A DNA stretch of 64,000 nucleotides from Priestia filamentosa (GTDB lineage Bacteria > Bacillota > Bacilli > Bacillales > Bacillaceae_H): positions 240,569 through 304,568 of the forward strand of contig NZ_FXAJ01000005.1 of NCBI RefSeq assembly GCF_900177535.1, written 5' to 3'. The notes beneath the pieces were generated by a model, which was given only the letters and a program-made list of their open reading frames with translations, had not been told where the DNA came from and ran no database searches. Position numbers and translations under genes: made by a program. Position 1 is the first letter of the stretch, and the number at the start of each line of letters is the position of its first letter. This document shows, in pieces, positions 48,454-58,132 of the stretch.

Positions 48454-49738
48454 TTATAACTTAAAACGTTGAATTGTGAATTTCAATTGCTCAGCTTGTT
48501 CTGCTAAATATTTCGCAACATTACTAACTTCTTTCATTAAATAAAGCTGTTCCTTAATTACAGCATTCACTTCTTCTGCACCTACTGATGTTTCTTCAGC
48601 GATTGCTGCTACTTCCTGAGATTGACTTGATGTTTGGCCTATGTTTTGTACTTGCTGCTGCGAGAAAGAGACAATAGTTTCAACAGAGGAAGAAACCTCA
48701 TAAACAGATTCTTTCACAATCTTTTAATACTTTTTGTGTTTTATCCCCTTTTAACACTTCTTGCTTTCCGATTTCGACTTGGTGATGAATTTGATTTACA
48801 GCTTCACTAATTCCATTTTGGATATTTTGAATAGGCTTTGTAATACTTTTTACAGCTTGTGCACTTTCATCAGCCAATTTACGCACTTCTTCTGCTACAA
48901 CAGCAAATCCCTCTCCATGCTCTCCTGCCCGTGCTGCTTCAATCGAGGCATTTAATGCAAGCAAATTTGTTTGTCTCGAAATATCCCCTACAAGTGAGGT
49001 AATATCTTCTACTTGTTTAGCGTGTTTCTCAAGTTGGCCAACAGCTTGCAAAGATTAACCATTCTGCTCAACCAATCGTTCTAGTCCTTTTATAAGCCCA
49101 ACTGTTGCTTCACTTGTTCCATCTAGAGCTTCAACCATTGTTTCAGAAAGGACGCTTTGAATGTAGTGCTTTTTCCCGCACATCTCCTGCTAGAACAAGC
49201 ACATGCTCAATAGATTCTGCTGTGTCTTCAATAGCAGCTGCAGAGTTTTCAGCGCCCTCCGATATTTCATCAATTGTTTGGGAAATATGCGAAGAATGTC
49301 TAAAGGCATTATCTGCTAAATTAGAGATTTGAAGCATGCACTCATTTGCTTTATTTGTGTTCTCTTCAATAGTCATAATTATGTCACGCATATTTTGCAG
49401 CATTCTATTAAAAGCTTGTCCAATATCATAGATTTCATCATTTGAAAGTTTTAGATTTACTTCATCACTGAGATTACCTTCAGCTGCTTTATTTACTACA
49501 ATCTCTAACTGTTGCAAAGGACGGATAATGAAACCTGTTGCTAAAAACATTAACAACCCTGTCCAAAATATCCCAAGCGTGAGAACAAGAGCTGTAAAGA
49601 CTGTCTGACTCATCAATTCTCCTGCCTGCGGGTAGACAAGATATAGAAAAAAGCACTTGTAGAATAGGTGATGATTGCTAAAATAAAAGTGAAAAATACA
49701 AGCTTAAATCTTAAATTAAATTTATATTGCTTCGACAT
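48454..49738 (-). pseudogene. Broken methyl-accepting chemotaxis protein
   Basis: The pieces together give one receptor: MSKQYKFNLRFKLVFF with a first membrane helix from ATG 49738, a second helix and HAMP region (49143-49616), then the signalling coiled coil with the hairpin-tip sequence [15 protein letters not shown] (near 48870) and the C-terminal methylation helices to 48454. It is interrupted by a frameshift near 49620-49650, another near 49160, an in-frame TAA at 49055-49057 and a frameshift near 48720. Reading past each lesion restores MCP sequence. With no room for a large sensor domain, the original was a short receptor with two helices and HAMP. It is probably not expressed as a working receptor. 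Confidence 0.85.
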
Positions 49739-49815
49739 AAAGACCCCTCACTTATCCGATAAATTATCCTCTACAATGCCTTCCATGCAACATTTAGAGA
49801 TAATGGATTTCTGCC

Positions 49816-50250
49816 CTATTTATCGGCTAATTTAAGGATAAGTTGATGAATAAGTTCATCTAATTCACTGAGGGTTTCTCGGTAGATAGAGAGATCCCCC
49901 CCATATGGATCTTGTACATCTCCAACTGCTGAAGTAGAAAATTCATGCAATGTGAATGTTTTCTTGGCAGTAAAGGGGTGCTGACTAACAATTAATTGTT
50001 TATGCTGATTTGTCATCGTAAAAATATAATCAGCCCATTCTGCAAGCTCTAATGTAAAGGGCTGTGAGCGGTGATTATGCTCTATTCCTTTTTCTAATAA
50101 AGCCTGAGAGGCTGCAGCGGAAATTGGCATTCCTTTCCCTGCAAATATCCCAGCTGACTGGACTTCAAAATCTTTTTTTTCCTTCAGCAATGCAGAAGCC
50201 ATTGGACTACGGCACGTGTTACCTGTACAAACGAATAAAACTCTCTTCAT
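49816..50250 (-). CDS. ywlE: Low-molecular-weight protein arginine phosphatase
   Basis: 144 residues from ATG 50250 (MKRVLFVCTGNTCRSPMA), behind AGAAGG. The CTGNTCRS loop is the LMW-phosphatase active site. The Thr in the fifth position after the Cys-Thr-Gly-Asn run is the residue that gives YwlE its phospho-arginine preference. The general-acid Asp is in DVQDPYGGD near the C-terminus. It reverses McsB arginine phosphorylation, which otherwise marks proteins for ClpCP. It lies between the broken receptor gene and mntP, as in B. subtilis. Confidence 0.9.
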   Translation of the reverse strand: MKRVLFVCTGNTCRSPMASALLKEKKDFEVQSAGIFAGKGMPISAAASQALLEKGIEHNHRSQPFTLELAEWADYIFTMTNQHKQLIVSQHPFTAKKTFTLHEFSTSAVGDVQDPYGGDLSIYRETLSELDELIHQLILKLADK

Positions 50251-50275
50251 GTAATCAACCTTCTCTCTAAAAAAT

Positions 50276-50301
50276 AAAAAGCTCAAATCTCTGAGCTTTT
50301 G
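50276..50301 (-). terminator. Terminator after mntP
   Basis: AAAAGCTCA / TGAGCTTTT hairpin with a T-rich tail on the minus strand, between mntP and ywlE. Confidence 0.8.
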
Positions 50302-50326
50302 TTCATCTTCTTTCTATTATAAAAAT

Positions 50327-50887
50327 TTAAAATGGCAAGAGCAATTTTATACCAAACGCAAGAAGGATACTTCCCCCAAGCACCTCGCTATAAGACCCTA
50401 ACAATCCTTGAACACGACGTCCAAGTAAAAGGCTTATCCACGTTAATACCATGCTGACAGCTCCAAACACAATAACAGTAAGCAAAGTTTTCGCTCCAAA
50501 AATCCCTAGACTAAGTCCAACTGAAAAACTGTCTAAACTAACGCTTAAAGCAAAAACAATAAGACCAAATCCAACAGGTTTTATTAGTATATCTTCCCCT
50601 TTTTTGAAAGACGAGTAAATCATTTGAATGCCAAGAAAAAGAAGAAGAGCTCCTCCAACATATGTTGCAAACATCCCAAATTTCTCTGAAAGCAAACGTC
50701 CCATTCCAATTCCCAACAAAGGCATAATGAAATGGAAAATGCCAATAGTTAGTCCAATGTAAAAAATCTGTTTCATCCTCAATTGAATAAGACCCATTCC
50801 AAGACCGATTGAAAAAGCATCCATTCCTAGTGCAAATGCCATCACAAATAACGTAAGAAACTCACTCGCAAAATCAGGCAAGGTCAT
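50327..50887 (-). CDS. mntP: Manganese efflux pump MntP
   Basis: 186 residues with six membrane helices in two similar halves. Each half carries the diagnostic acidic motif ([11 protein letters not shown] near residue 19 and [11 protein letters not shown] near 118). The family exports Mn2+ to prevent manganese toxicity. The ATG follows GAGGGGGAG. The short upstream region shows no yybP-ykoY manganese riboswitch. The gene corresponds to B. subtilis ywlD. Confidence 0.92.
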   Translation of the reverse strand: MTLPDFASEFLTLFVMAFALGMDAFSIGLGMGLIQLRMKQIFYIGLTIGIFHFIMPLLGIGMGRLLSEKFGMFATYVGGALLLFLGIQMIYSSFKKGEDILIKPVGFGLIVFALSVSLDSFSVGLSLGIFGAKTLLTVIVFGAVSMVLTWISLLLGRRVQGLLGSYSEVLGGSILLAFGIKLLLPF

Positions 50888-50955
50888 TTTTTCTCCCCCT
50901 CAGATGTACATATCCTAATTCACCATATGCACGTCCAAAGGGGTTTAGAATGTTT

Positions 50956-51999
50956 CTATTCTTCTGAAATGATTTTATGTCCTGCAGCTTTAACAAGACG
51001 ATTCATAATCGCCTCTCCTAATCCTTCTCTTTCAAAGCTTTCGCTATAGATAATATCGAGATCTTCCTGATTGAAAGCCCGCAATGAATCGTATAAAGAG
51101 GCAGCAATTGAAGCTTGATCTTCTCGGTGTCCGCATACAATGACTTTATCTCCTGGATAAAAAGAATAATTTTCTTCTGTAGAAAGGACGCCTACTTTCT
51201 TTCCGCCTTCTTGTGCTTTCATAATAGTCTCTCGCATAAACTCTCGTGTTCCAGATACAATGAAAAGAGGAGCATTTGGTGCATAGTGCGTGTATTTCAT
51301 ACCAGGAGATTTTGGTTTCTCCTCTTCTTTTAATAATGCTTGGTCAACTTCAACTTCTCCGATAACTTCTTCTAACTGTCGCTTTGTAATACCACCTGGT
51401 CGCAAAATAAGGGGTGGTTCACATGTACAGTCCAATACTGTTGATTCAAGACCTACCCCTGTTTGACCACCATCAACGATCCCCACAATTCTTCCTTGTA
51501 AATCCTCGTAAACGTGCTGTGCAGTAGTTGGGCTAGGTCGGCCAGACAAATTTGCACTTGGAGCTGCAATAGGAAGGTCTACTTTTTGGAGAAGAGCAAG
51601 AGCTACAGGATGTGAAGGCATACGAACACCAACTGTTGATAGCCCTGCTGTCACTCCTTGAGAGATGCCTGTTTTACTTTTTAAGATGAGCGTAAGCGGG
51701 CCAGGCCAGTAGGCTTCTGTTAGCCTTTTAGCTTTTAAGGGTACTTCCTCAACAAGTCCATCAAGCTGATTAGCATTCCCAATATGTACAATAAGAGGAT
51801 TGTCGCTTGGTCGACCTTTGGCTTCAAAAATCTTCTTCACCGCTTTATCATTTGTTGCATCTGCTCCAAGACCGTAAACTGTTTCTGTTGGAAAAGCCAC
51901 AACTTCCCCTTTTTTTAATAAAGAAGCAGCTTCTTCGAGTTGTGGATAACTATTCACATTATTTTCTGAATTATCCACAATCCACATGTTTGTTTTCAT
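50956..51999 (-). CDS. ywlC: L-threonylcarbamoyladenylate synthase (Sua5 type)
   Basis: 347 residues from ATG 51999, behind AGGAGGT; 19 further codons upstream are unsupported. The YrdC domain (about 20-210) shows KKGEVVAFPTETVYGLGADA and the KGRPSDNPLIVHI and SAPSANLSGRPSPT-type loops. The C-terminal Sua5 domain (about 235-345) is joined by the SPGMKYTHYAP linker. It makes threonylcarbamoyl-AMP from threonine, bicarbonate and ATP for the t6A37 modification of tRNA. Two DnaA-box sequences lie within its first 20 codons and more in the upstream region. Confidence 0.93.
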   Translation of the reverse strand: MKTNMWIVDNSENNVNSYPQLEEAASLLKKGEVVAFPTETVYGLGADATNDKAVKKIFEAKGRPSDNPLIVHIGNANQLDGLVEEVPLKAKRLTEAYWPGPLTLILKSKTGISQGVTAGLSTVGVRMPSHPVALALLQKVDLPIAAPSANLSGRPSPTTAQHVYEDLQGRIVGIVDGGQTGVGLESTVLDCTCEPPLILRPGGITKRQLEEVIGEVEVDQALLKEEEKPKSPGMKYTHYAPNAPLFIVSGTREFMRETIMKAQEGGKKVGVLSTEENYSFYPGDKVIVCGHREDQASIAASLYDSLRAFNQEDLDIIYSESFEREGLGEAIMNRLVKAAGHKIISEE

Positions 52000-52167
52000 C
52001 TTCTTACCTCCTATTATCTTTTTATTTATCCCCATTAAAATAGGGGTTCTACTCACTTTTTTATTAAAAATAGCACCAATAAGCGCCCTTCGTCCACATT
52101 TTGTGGATAAAAGGCGCTGGATTGTTAATAACTTTGTGGATAGTATTTTTCATAAAAGTTATCAACA
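51941..52167. promoter_or_regulatory. DnaA-box cluster at ywlC
   Basis: Three perfect DnaA boxes (TGTGGATAA at 51941-51949 and 52102-52110, TTATCCACA at 51971-51979) and two with one mismatch (TGTGGATAG at 52135-52143, TTATCAACA at 52159-52167) occur in 227 bp across the start of ywlC and its upstream gap. In B. subtilis a DnaA-box cluster at ywlC is one of the known DnaA-binding regions outside oriC. A stem AGCGCC / GGCGCT (52082-52118) encloses one box. Confidence 0.75.
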
Positions 52168-52173
52168 GCTTTT

Positions 52174-52620
52174 CTACGCTTCTTTCTTTACATTATAATG
52201 CATAAAATGAATTTCTTCATTTTCCTCAACAGCTTCTTGATAAAATCGTTGAAAAGCAGATGGTGAACTCACTGGAGCAACTTCCTGAAAACCAAGCAGA
52301 TGGAAAAACGGCAAAGCACTGCTTTTATTCGTCACTAAGTACAAATCTTTCAACTCTTTTTGCCATGCAAGTCGAAAAGCTTCATGAAAGAGCGCTAAGA
52401 TTTCTTCCTGACTTACTTTTTCACTCATAATAAGAGAACGTAGAAGCCCTTTATCACCTAGTTTATAAATACCTAGCGTTCCTTGTAGATTTCCTTGCTT
52501 GTCCTCCATTAAAACAAAATGTTGTATTTGCTCCTTAATCCCTTCTGAATCAACTCCAGCTTTCTCAATAAAGGCAAGTATATTTCTTGCATCACTCTTC
52601 TCAGCATAGCGTAAATGCAT
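52174..52620 (-). CDS. ywlB: GNAT-family N-acetyltransferase (YwlB-like)
   Basis: 148 residues with a GNAT-like layout: N-terminal MHLRYAEKSDARNILAFIEKA, a central strand with the LRSLIMSEKVSQEEI acetyl-CoA-loop region and a C-terminal LYLVTNKSSALPFFHLLGFQEV that is typical of the last strands of the fold. The substrate is unknown. Length and position between spoIIR and ywlC match B. subtilis YwlB. Confidence 0.75.
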   Translation of the reverse strand: MHLRYAEKSDARNILAFIEKAGVDSEGIKEQIQHFVLMEDKQGNLQGTLGIYKLGDKGLLRSLIMSEKVSQEEILALFHEAFRLAWQKELKDLYLVTNKSSALPFFHLLGFQEVAPVSSPSAFQRFYQEAVEENEEIHFMHYNVKKEA

Positions 52621-52683
52621 CTCTCTCTCCCCCTAGTCTTTGGTATCTACTACCTACTCTATGAGGTGGAAAGAGAAATAGAA

Positions 52684-53388
52684 CTAGGAGACCACTTTTT
52701 CAAACCATTCTACAACAAAGAACTTCACTTCTGGTTTTTGTTCTTTCTCTTCTTTTTTGCTTTCTTTCTTTTTTGGTTTAATATTTTTTATTTCTGCTTC
52801 CTTTGCCTTTACTGATGGTTCTGGTTGTGTCACTTCTTCTTTCACCGGCTTTGAAGTTGATTCAGAAGCTTTTACACCTTCTTGTTCTGGCACAGCTTGA
52901 CCATTTGAGAAATCAAGGAAACACATAGGTGGAAATAATACACACCACCAATTTGCGCCGTCACCTTCTCCAAGCGTAATCAATACTGCTTCATATTCCC
53001 CAGCAGGATATAATAAATTCCCATAAAGCTTTGTTGGAAATGATACTTTACCGAATTTAACGTTTGCCTCATATGAAAACCCTTGTTCTTTAAGAACTCT
53101 ATTAGCAATTTCCTTAATTTCTGGAAGATTACTTTGAATTACTTTACTAGCTTCCTCAAAAGACGTTAGCTCTTCTACCCACTTATTAATTTCCTTGTTC
53201 ACTTCATCGCGAACCATACGTTTTACTTTTTGATCTTTATCACTATCGCTATTAGCTAGAATTCGAAGCCTTATAGCGTCATTTGGAATAACTGTTCGTT
53301 CAGTGGCCTGTGCTGTTCCATTCCCTGTAACTTGAAGATATGCTCCTACAAATAAAAGTAATAAAAAAATGATTGCTTGTTTCTTCAT
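52684..53388 (-). CDS. spoIIR: Stage II sporulation protein R
   Basis: 234 residues from ATG 53388; an upstream in-frame GTG (53397) overlaps the ribosome-binding region. A signal peptide (about 1-28) is followed by the conserved IPNDAIRLRILANSDSDKDQ (about 37-56), with the WWCVLFPPMCF motif near 148. A Lys/Glu-rich tail of about 60 residues follows. SpoIIR is secreted from the forespore and triggers SpoIIGA to process pro-sigma-E in the mother cell. A sigma-F-like promoter precedes it. Confidence 0.93.
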   Translation of the reverse strand: MKKQAIIFLLLLFVGAYLQVTGNGTAQATERTVIPNDAIRLRILANSDSDKDQKVKRMVRDEVNKEINKWVEELTSFEEASKVIQSNLPEIKEIANRVLKEQGFSYEANVKFGKVSFPTKLYGNLLYPAGEYEAVLITLGEGDGANWWCVLFPPMCFLDFSNGQAVPEQEGVKASESTSKPVKEEVTQPEPSVKAKEAEIKNIKPKKKESKKEEKEQKPEVKFFVVEWFEKVVS

Positions 53389-53413
53389 TTCCCACACCGC
53401 CCTCTCACTAGAA

Positions 53414-53442
53414 CAGTATGGGCAAAATTTGCTTTCTTAAAC
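53414..53442 (-). promoter_or_regulatory. Candidate sigma-F promoter of spoIIR
   Basis: On the minus strand GTTTA, a 14-nt spacer and GCCCATACTG. The arrangement fits sigma-F, although the -10 is only partly conserved, and lies 25-55 nt before the spoIIR start. Confidence 0.4.
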
Positions 53443-53479
53443 CTTGAAAAACTATTATTCTTTTATTTTTTCAGACAAG

Positions 53480-53505
53480 AAGTTCCTCTCCTAAAAAAGG
53501 AACTT
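53480..53505 (-). terminator. Possible weak terminator between prmC and spoIIR
   Basis: AAGTTCC / GGAACTT stem with a 12-nt loop right after prmC, followed on the minus strand by only a short T-rich stretch. Confidence 0.35.
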
Positions 53506-53508
53506 GAC

Positions 53509-54375
53509 TTAAAGACTTGCTAGAACAATTCTATCTTTGCCGTTAATGTCATCAATTGCTTTTACATCCGCTGTCGGAAAAGTTTCTTTCAGCATGTTTC
53601 CTACATCCTTTGTTTGTCCAACGCCAACTTCAAACGCTACAATTCCGTCTTTTTCTAATACATAAGGAAGTTCTTCCATTAGTTGACGATAAAAATCAAG
53701 CCCGTCCTCTCCTCCAACAAGAGCACGCATTGGCTCATGTTCTTTCACAACAGGGGAAAGTGTATCAATATCACAACTTGGGATATAGGGAGGATTAGAG
53801 ACGATAACACTTGCCTTTTTCTCCATCTTGATTAATGGAGAAAGCATATCTCCTTCTAAAAATTCAACAGCTGCTCCGAGCAACCGAGCGTTTTGTTCTG
53901 CCACTTCAATTGAAGTTCGAGCAATATCAATAGCTTTTAGAGCTAAATTTGAATTTTCTAGCGCAAGGGTAATCGCAATTGCTCCACTGCCTGTTCCAAC
54001 GTCAACAGCGTTCAGCTTCTTATTACTTCCCCACTTTTGCTCTATCTTCTGCAAAACATGAAAGACAAGCTCTTCCGTTTCAGGACGTGGGATTAATACT
54101 TCCTTATTTACTAAAAAATCTCGTCCATAAAAGCTCTCTTTCCCAATGAGGTATTGAATTGGAAGTCCTTCAGCATGACGTCGTACATCAGCTTCAAAAG
54201 CAGAGAAGATCTCCTGGCTTACTTCATCATGAAGAGAAGCTAAAAGTTTTGAGCGCGTTGTTTTTAAATGGTGAATTAAAAGAAGTTCACCTGCATTTTG
54301 ATCTCGATTATGTTCTTCTAAAAAAGAAGAAGCCCATTTAAGGACTTCAAAAATTTTTGTTCTGTTTTTCATCAT
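53509..54375 (-). CDS. prmC: Peptide chain release factor N5-glutamine methyltransferase
   Basis: 288 residues. The C-terminal Rossmann methyltransferase has the SAM motif VDVGTGSGAIAITLA (near 118-132) and the catalytic NPPY motif (VSNPPYIPS, near 190). The N-terminal helical domain recognises the release factor. It methylates the GGQ glutamine of RF1 and RF2. Its ATG overlaps the prfA stop (TAATG), so it is coupled to the gene of its own substrate. Confidence 0.94.
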   Translation of the reverse strand: MMKNRTKIFEVLKWASSFLEEHNRDQNAGELLLIHHLKTTRSKLLASLHDEVSQEIFSAFEADVRRHAEGLPIQYLIGKESFYGRDFLVNKEVLIPRPETEELVFHVLQKIEQKWGSNKKLNAVDVGTGSGAIAITLALENSNLALKAIDIARTSIEVAEQNARLLGAAVEFLEGDMLSPLIKMEKKASVIVSNPPYIPSCDIDTLSPVVKEHEPMRALVGGEDGLDFYRQLMEELPYVLEKDGIVAFEVGVGQTKDVGNMLKETFPTADVKAIDDINGKDRIVLASL

Positions 54376-55442
54376 TACATCGACTCTTCCATACGTTGAG
54401 CTTGATCTTCCATGATAAGTGCTTCAATTACTTCATCAAGTTTACCTTGCAGGATTTGATCAAGTTTTTGGATTGTTAGTCCAATGCGGTGATCTGTTAC
54501 ACGGTTTTGTGGGAAGTTATACGTACGAATACGCTCAGAACGATCTCCACTTCCTACCGCTTGTTTACGGTTTTGATCATATTCAGCCTGTGCTTCACGC
54601 TGGAATTTATCATAAATACGAGCACGTAAAACCTTCATCGCTTTTTCTTTGTTTTTGATTTGAGACTTCTCATCTTGACATGATACAACAACACCTGTTG
54701 GTACGTGTGTTAAACGAACAGCTGACATTGTTGTATTTACACTTTGTCCACCTGGACCACTTGATGCAAAGGTGTCAACGCGAATATCTTTTTCATGGAT
54801 ATCAACCTCGACCTCTTCTGCTTCCGGCAAGCAAGCAACCGTTGCTGTAGATGTATGAATACGTCCACCTGATTCTGTCTCTGGTACACGTTGCACACGG
54901 TGTGCTCCATTTTCAAACTTCATCTTTGAATAAGCGCCTTTTCCACTAATCATAAAGATGATTTCTTTATAACCACCAACGCCCGTTGAGGTTGCTTCCA
55001 TTACTTCTGTTTTCCAACCATTTGCTTCTGCATAACGGCTGTACATACGATAAAGGTCTCCTGCAAATAGAGCTGCTTCATCTCCACCTGCTGCACCGCG
55101 AACCTCCATAATTACGTTTTTATCGTCATTTGGATCTTTTGGTACAAGTAAGATTTTCAAACGTTCAACAAGCTCTTCTTCACGTTCAGAAAGCTCCGAA
55201 ATTTCTTCCTTTACCATTTCCTTCATTTCAGCATCAAGCTTATCTTCAAGCATTAATTTTGCTTCGTCAAGCTGCTCTTTTACTTCTTTATATTCACGGT
55301 ATGCTTCAACTGTTTCCTGAATATCAGACTGTTCTTTTGAATACTCACGAAGTTTATTTGCGTCATTTACAATTTCAGGATCACTCAATAGCTCATTTAA
55401 TTTATCATAACGCATTTCTACTGAATCTAAACGATCAAACAC
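54375..55442 (-). CDS. prfA: Peptide chain release factor 1
   Basis: 355 residues from the GTG at 55442 ([15 protein letters not shown]), behind AGAGGTG; the GTG nine nt upstream overlaps that site. The GGQ loop is in [13 protein letters not shown] (near 225-237). The stop-codon recognition region includes the [15 protein letters not shown] stretch of RF1. It ends translation at UAA and UAG. It is translationally coupled to prmC. Confidence 0.95.
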   Translation of the reverse strand: MFDRLDSVEMRYDKLNELLSDPEIVNDANKLREYSKEQSDIQETVEAYREYKEVKEQLDEAKLMLEDKLDAEMKEMVKEEISELSEREEELVERLKILLVPKDPNDDKNVIMEVRGAAGGDEAALFAGDLYRMYSRYAEANGWKTEVMEATSTGVGGYKEIIFMISGKGAYSKMKFENGAHRVQRVPETESGGRIHTSTATVACLPEAEEVEVDIHEKDIRVDTFASSGPGGQSVNTTMSAVRLTHVPTGVVVSCQDEKSQIKNKEKAMKVLRARIYDKFQREAQAEYDQNRKQAVGSGDRSERIRTYNFPQNRVTDHRIGLTIQKLDQILQGKLDEVIEALIMEDQAQRMEESM

Positions 55443-55660
55443 GTTCTTCACCTCTATTATATTCCCTTAATCGCGTCTTAAAGACATCTGAATAAATGCC
55501 AATAAATGCTTCACTTTACACTTTACAGTAGTGAAATATAGACACTTCCAAGTGGAAATCAAATTTTCTCCATAACATTATAATTATAGTATAGGCTACA
55601 GCAAACGTCAAAAGCAAATAAGCCTAAAAAATGAAGGTGATCAACCATTCCCTTTCTATA

Positions 55661-55709
55661 AAAAAGCGATAAAAACTCTTTTATTAGAAAAGAATTTTCA
55701 TCGCTTTTT
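55661..55709 (-). terminator. Terminator after tdk
   Basis: A long imperfect hairpin (AAAAAGCGAT / ATCGCTTTTT, inner AAAA-CTTTT pairs) ending in T6 on the minus strand, just past the tdk stop. The rest of the 273-nt gap (55443-55724) is AT-rich without further genes and should hold the prfA promoter. Confidence 0.85.
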
Positions 55710-55724
55710 CCATTACTATTTATT

Positions 55725-56300
55725 TTATAGAGGCGGATTAGCATGACATTTACGACAAACTGGATAGTAGGAATCATTTCCCCCAATTTGAATTTGTTCA
55801 CCTGTATATACGGGCTTCCCAGCATCATCTACGCGCAAATTCATAATTGCTTTGCGCTCACAAAACCAGCAAATTGTCTTCATTTCTTCCACTTTATCAG
55901 CATAAATTAATAAATAACGACTTCCTTCAAAAAGTTCGTTTTGAAAATCATTTTTGAGTCCGAAACACATAACAGGAATATTAAGTTCATCTACAATACG
56001 AGCAAGCTGTAAAACGTTATCTTTATTAAGAAACTGAGCTTCATCAATAAGGATACAGTTCGGCTTTGGAGAATGATCCAAGACAATATTAAAGATGTCG
56101 GTGTCATCAAATATTGGAATAGCTTTTCGACGAAGGCCAACTCTACTTGAGACGTATCCAATTTCATCTCTTGTATCAATTCCAGAAGTAAACATAAGGA
56201 CTGTTTTATTTTGTTCCTCATAGTTGTTTGCCACTTTTAAAATTTCAATTGATTTCCCACTATTCATTGCGCCATATTTAAAAAATAACTGTGCCATCAA
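55725..56300 (-). CDS. tdk: Thymidine kinase, Escherichia coli/Lactobacillales-like type
   Basis: 191 residues. P-loop [14 protein letters not shown] (about 8-21), Walker [10 protein letters not shown] (near 85-93) and zinc-ribbon cysteines in TICWFCERK and PVCRKCH. It phosphorylates thymidine to dTMP. Its wording ([37 protein letters not shown]) resembles the E. coli and lactic-acid-bacterial enzymes rather than the ICGSMFSGKS type of B. subtilis and B. cereus, yet it sits at the standard prfA-tdk-rpmE position. It has its own terminator. The type comparison is from memory and should be confirmed by a tree. Confidence 0.92.
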   Translation of the reverse strand: MMAQLFFKYGAMNSGKSIEILKVANNYEEQNKTVLMFTSGIDTRDEIGYVSSRVGLRRKAIPIFDDTDIFNIVLDHSPKPNCILIDEAQFLNKDNVLQLARIVDELNIPVMCFGLKNDFQNELFEGSRYLLIYADKVEEMKTICWFCERKAIMNLRVDDAGKPVYTGEQIQIGGNDSYYPVCRKCHANPPL

Positions 56301-56469
56301 ATTCTCCTTACCTTGTTATTCATCTCTCTTTACATATCCTTAGAAGTAGCTTTCCATACGTTACGCTTTTCTATGTTTAGAGCGAACCACATTAAAAAGA
56401 AGATAAGTTTTATACATATCTTCCTAGGTGCCCTATGATAATATAAACGTTTTATGTTTCACTATGTAA

Positions 56470-56504
56470 AAAACAGGCAAGAGCTTGAGCCGCTTGCCTG
56501 TTTT
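56470..56504 (-). terminator. Terminator after rpmE
   Basis: AAAACAGGCAAG / CTTGCCTGTTTT stem with an 11-nt loop and T tail on the minus strand. Confidence 0.92.
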
Positions 56505-56522
56505 GATCGTACATATTTACGA

Positions 56523-56723
56523 TTACTTAAGACCGTATTTTTTATTGAAACGTTCAACACGACCGTCTGCAGAAGCAAAACGTTGACGTCCTGTGTAGAA
56601 TGGATGGCACTCAGAGCAAACCTCTACGCGTACCTCTTCTTTAACAGAACCAGTTTCAAATTCATTTCCGCAAGAACATTTTACTGTTGCTTTTTTATAA
56701 TCCGGATGAATTGCTGATTTCAT
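56523..56723 (-). CDS. rpmE: 50S ribosomal protein L31 (zinc type)
   Basis: 66 residues from ATG 56723 ([19 protein letters not shown]), suitably spaced after AAGGAGATG; the ATG nine nt upstream overlaps that site. Cys residues in CSCG and CSECH form the zinc-binding set, so this is the zinc-containing paralogue and not the zinc-free YtiA form. It bridges the 50S and 30S subunits. It lies between tdk and rho, as in B. subtilis. Confidence 0.95.
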   Translation of the reverse strand: MKSAIHPDYKKATVKCSCGNEFETGSVKEEVRVEVCSECHPFYTGRQRFASADGRVERFNKKYGLK

Positions 56724-56857
56724 GTTTTTCATCTCCTTCCGCCCTGAATCATCTGAAACAGAGTTATATCCACGCTAATTGCGTGATGTCGCACATCTTT
56801 GAATTATAACAAGGGTTTACTTCTTTTGCAATAGCATTGTTTTATAAGAAGAAAATG

Positions 56858-58132
56858 TTAACGTTTGCCGTGTGTGACCGCTTTTCTTTCCTCTATCAAT
56901 GCTTGAAAGAAATCTTCGTTTGATTTCGTTTGACGTAAACGACGCATAAACTTATCAACAAAGTCAGGAGCATCTGCCATTGTTTTACGGATTGCCCATA
57001 AATGATCAAGATGCTCTTTCGGGATCAACATTTCTTCCTTACGAGTACCTGAACGACGAATATCAATCGCAGGGAAGATACGCTTCTCAGCAAGTGAACG
57101 ATCAAGATGAAGTTCCATGTTTCCTGTACCTTTAAACTCTTCATAAATAACGTCATCCATACGTGAACCTGTATCAACAAGTGCTGTTGCAAGAATAGTT
57201 AAACTACCGCCTTCTTCAATATTTCGGGCAGCCCCAAAAAATCGCTTTGGACGGTGGAACGCTGCAGGATCAATACCTCCTGAAAGAGTACGTCCACTTG
57301 GTGGAATAACTAAGTTATAAGCACGAGCTAATCTTGTAATACTATCCATTAAAATAACCACATCTTTTTTATGTTCTACTAAACGCATAGCACGCTCTAG
57401 AACAAGTTCTGCTACTTTAATATGGTTTTCTGGAACTTCATCAAATGTTGAACTAACAACATCCCCTTCTACAGAACGCTCAATATCTGTTACTTCTTCA
57501 GGGCGCTCGTCAATAAGAAGAACAATAAGCTCTGCTTCTGGATTATTTGTAGCAATGCTGTTCGCAATTTCTTTTAAAAGCATTGTTTTCCCTGCTTTTG
57601 GCGGGGCTACAATAAGACCACGCTGACCAAAACCAACAGGAGCAATCAAATCCATCACACGAGTCGATAAGTGATTTGGTTTTGTTTCAAGCGTAATTTG
57701 ACGATCTGGATAAATTGGAGTCAAGGCAGGGAAATGCACACGTTCTTTTGCAGACTCTGGATCATCTCCGTTAACCGCTTCCACGTGTAATAAACCATAA
57801 TAACGTTCATTTTCTTTAGGAGGACGTACTTTCCCCGAAACTTTGTCTCCGTTACGCAAATCAAAACGACGAATTTGAGATGCTGAAATATAAATATCTT
57901 CTGAACTTGGAGAGTAGTTAATTGGACGTAAAAAACCAAAACCCTCTGATTGAATAATTTCAAGAACACCTTCCATAAATAGTAAGCCGTCTTTTTCAGC
58001 TTGTGCTTTTAAAATTGCAAAGATTAATTCCTTTTTAGTTAACTTACTATAGTATGAAACGCTATATTCACGAGCGTGCTCATATAATTCTTTTAATTTC
58101 ATATTTTCTAAACTCGATAATGTTAAGCTCAT
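56858..58132 (-). CDS. rho: Transcription termination factor Rho
   Basis: 424 residues from ATG 58132, spaced after AAAGTGGTG. The N-terminal Rho-N helices ([15 protein letters not shown]) and cold-shock-like RNA-binding domain ([17 protein letters not shown]) precede the RecA-type motor with Walker [12 protein letters not shown] (near 175-185), Walker [17 protein letters not shown] and the Q and R loops. The hexamer terminates untranslated transcripts. In B. subtilis it suppresses antisense transcription and affects sporulation and motility. A promoter about 300 nt upstream implies a long leader. Confidence 0.96.
   Translation of the reverse strand: MSLTLSSLENMKLKELYEHAREYSVSYYSKLTKKELIFAILKAQAEKDGLLFMEGVLEIIQSEGFGFLRPINYSPSSEDIYISASQIRRFDLRNGDKVSGKVRPPKENERYYGLLHVEAVNGDDPESAKERVHFPALTPIYPDRQITLETKPNHLSTRVMDLIAPVGFGQRGLIVAPPKAGKTMLLKEIANSIATNNPEAELIVLLIDERPEEVTDIERSVEGDVVSSTFDEVPENHIKVAELVLERAMRLVEHKKDVVILMDSITRLARAYNLVIPPSGRTLSGGIDPAAFHRPKRFFGAARNIEEGGSLTILATALVDTGSRMDDVIYEEFKGTGNMELHLDRSLAEKRIFPAIDIRRSGTRKEEMLIPKEHLDHLWAIRKTMADAPDFVDKFMRRLRQTKSNEDFFQALIEERKAVTHGKR

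Noticed and set aside
50888..50955. Possible manganese (yybP-ykoY) riboswitch before mntP
   Set aside because: The gap is only 68 nt and lacks the conserved loop motifs, so no riboswitch is supported.
55130..55495. 121-codon plus-strand open frame opposite prfA
   Set aside because: Antisense to a conserved gene, rich in Leu/Gln/His as expected from reverse-complement shadows, and no promoter or ribosome-binding site.
55559..55828. 89-codon minus-strand frame overlapping the tdk 3' end
   Set aside because: Its first half is an out-of-frame reading of tdk and its second half runs through the tdk terminator. No start signal is seen.
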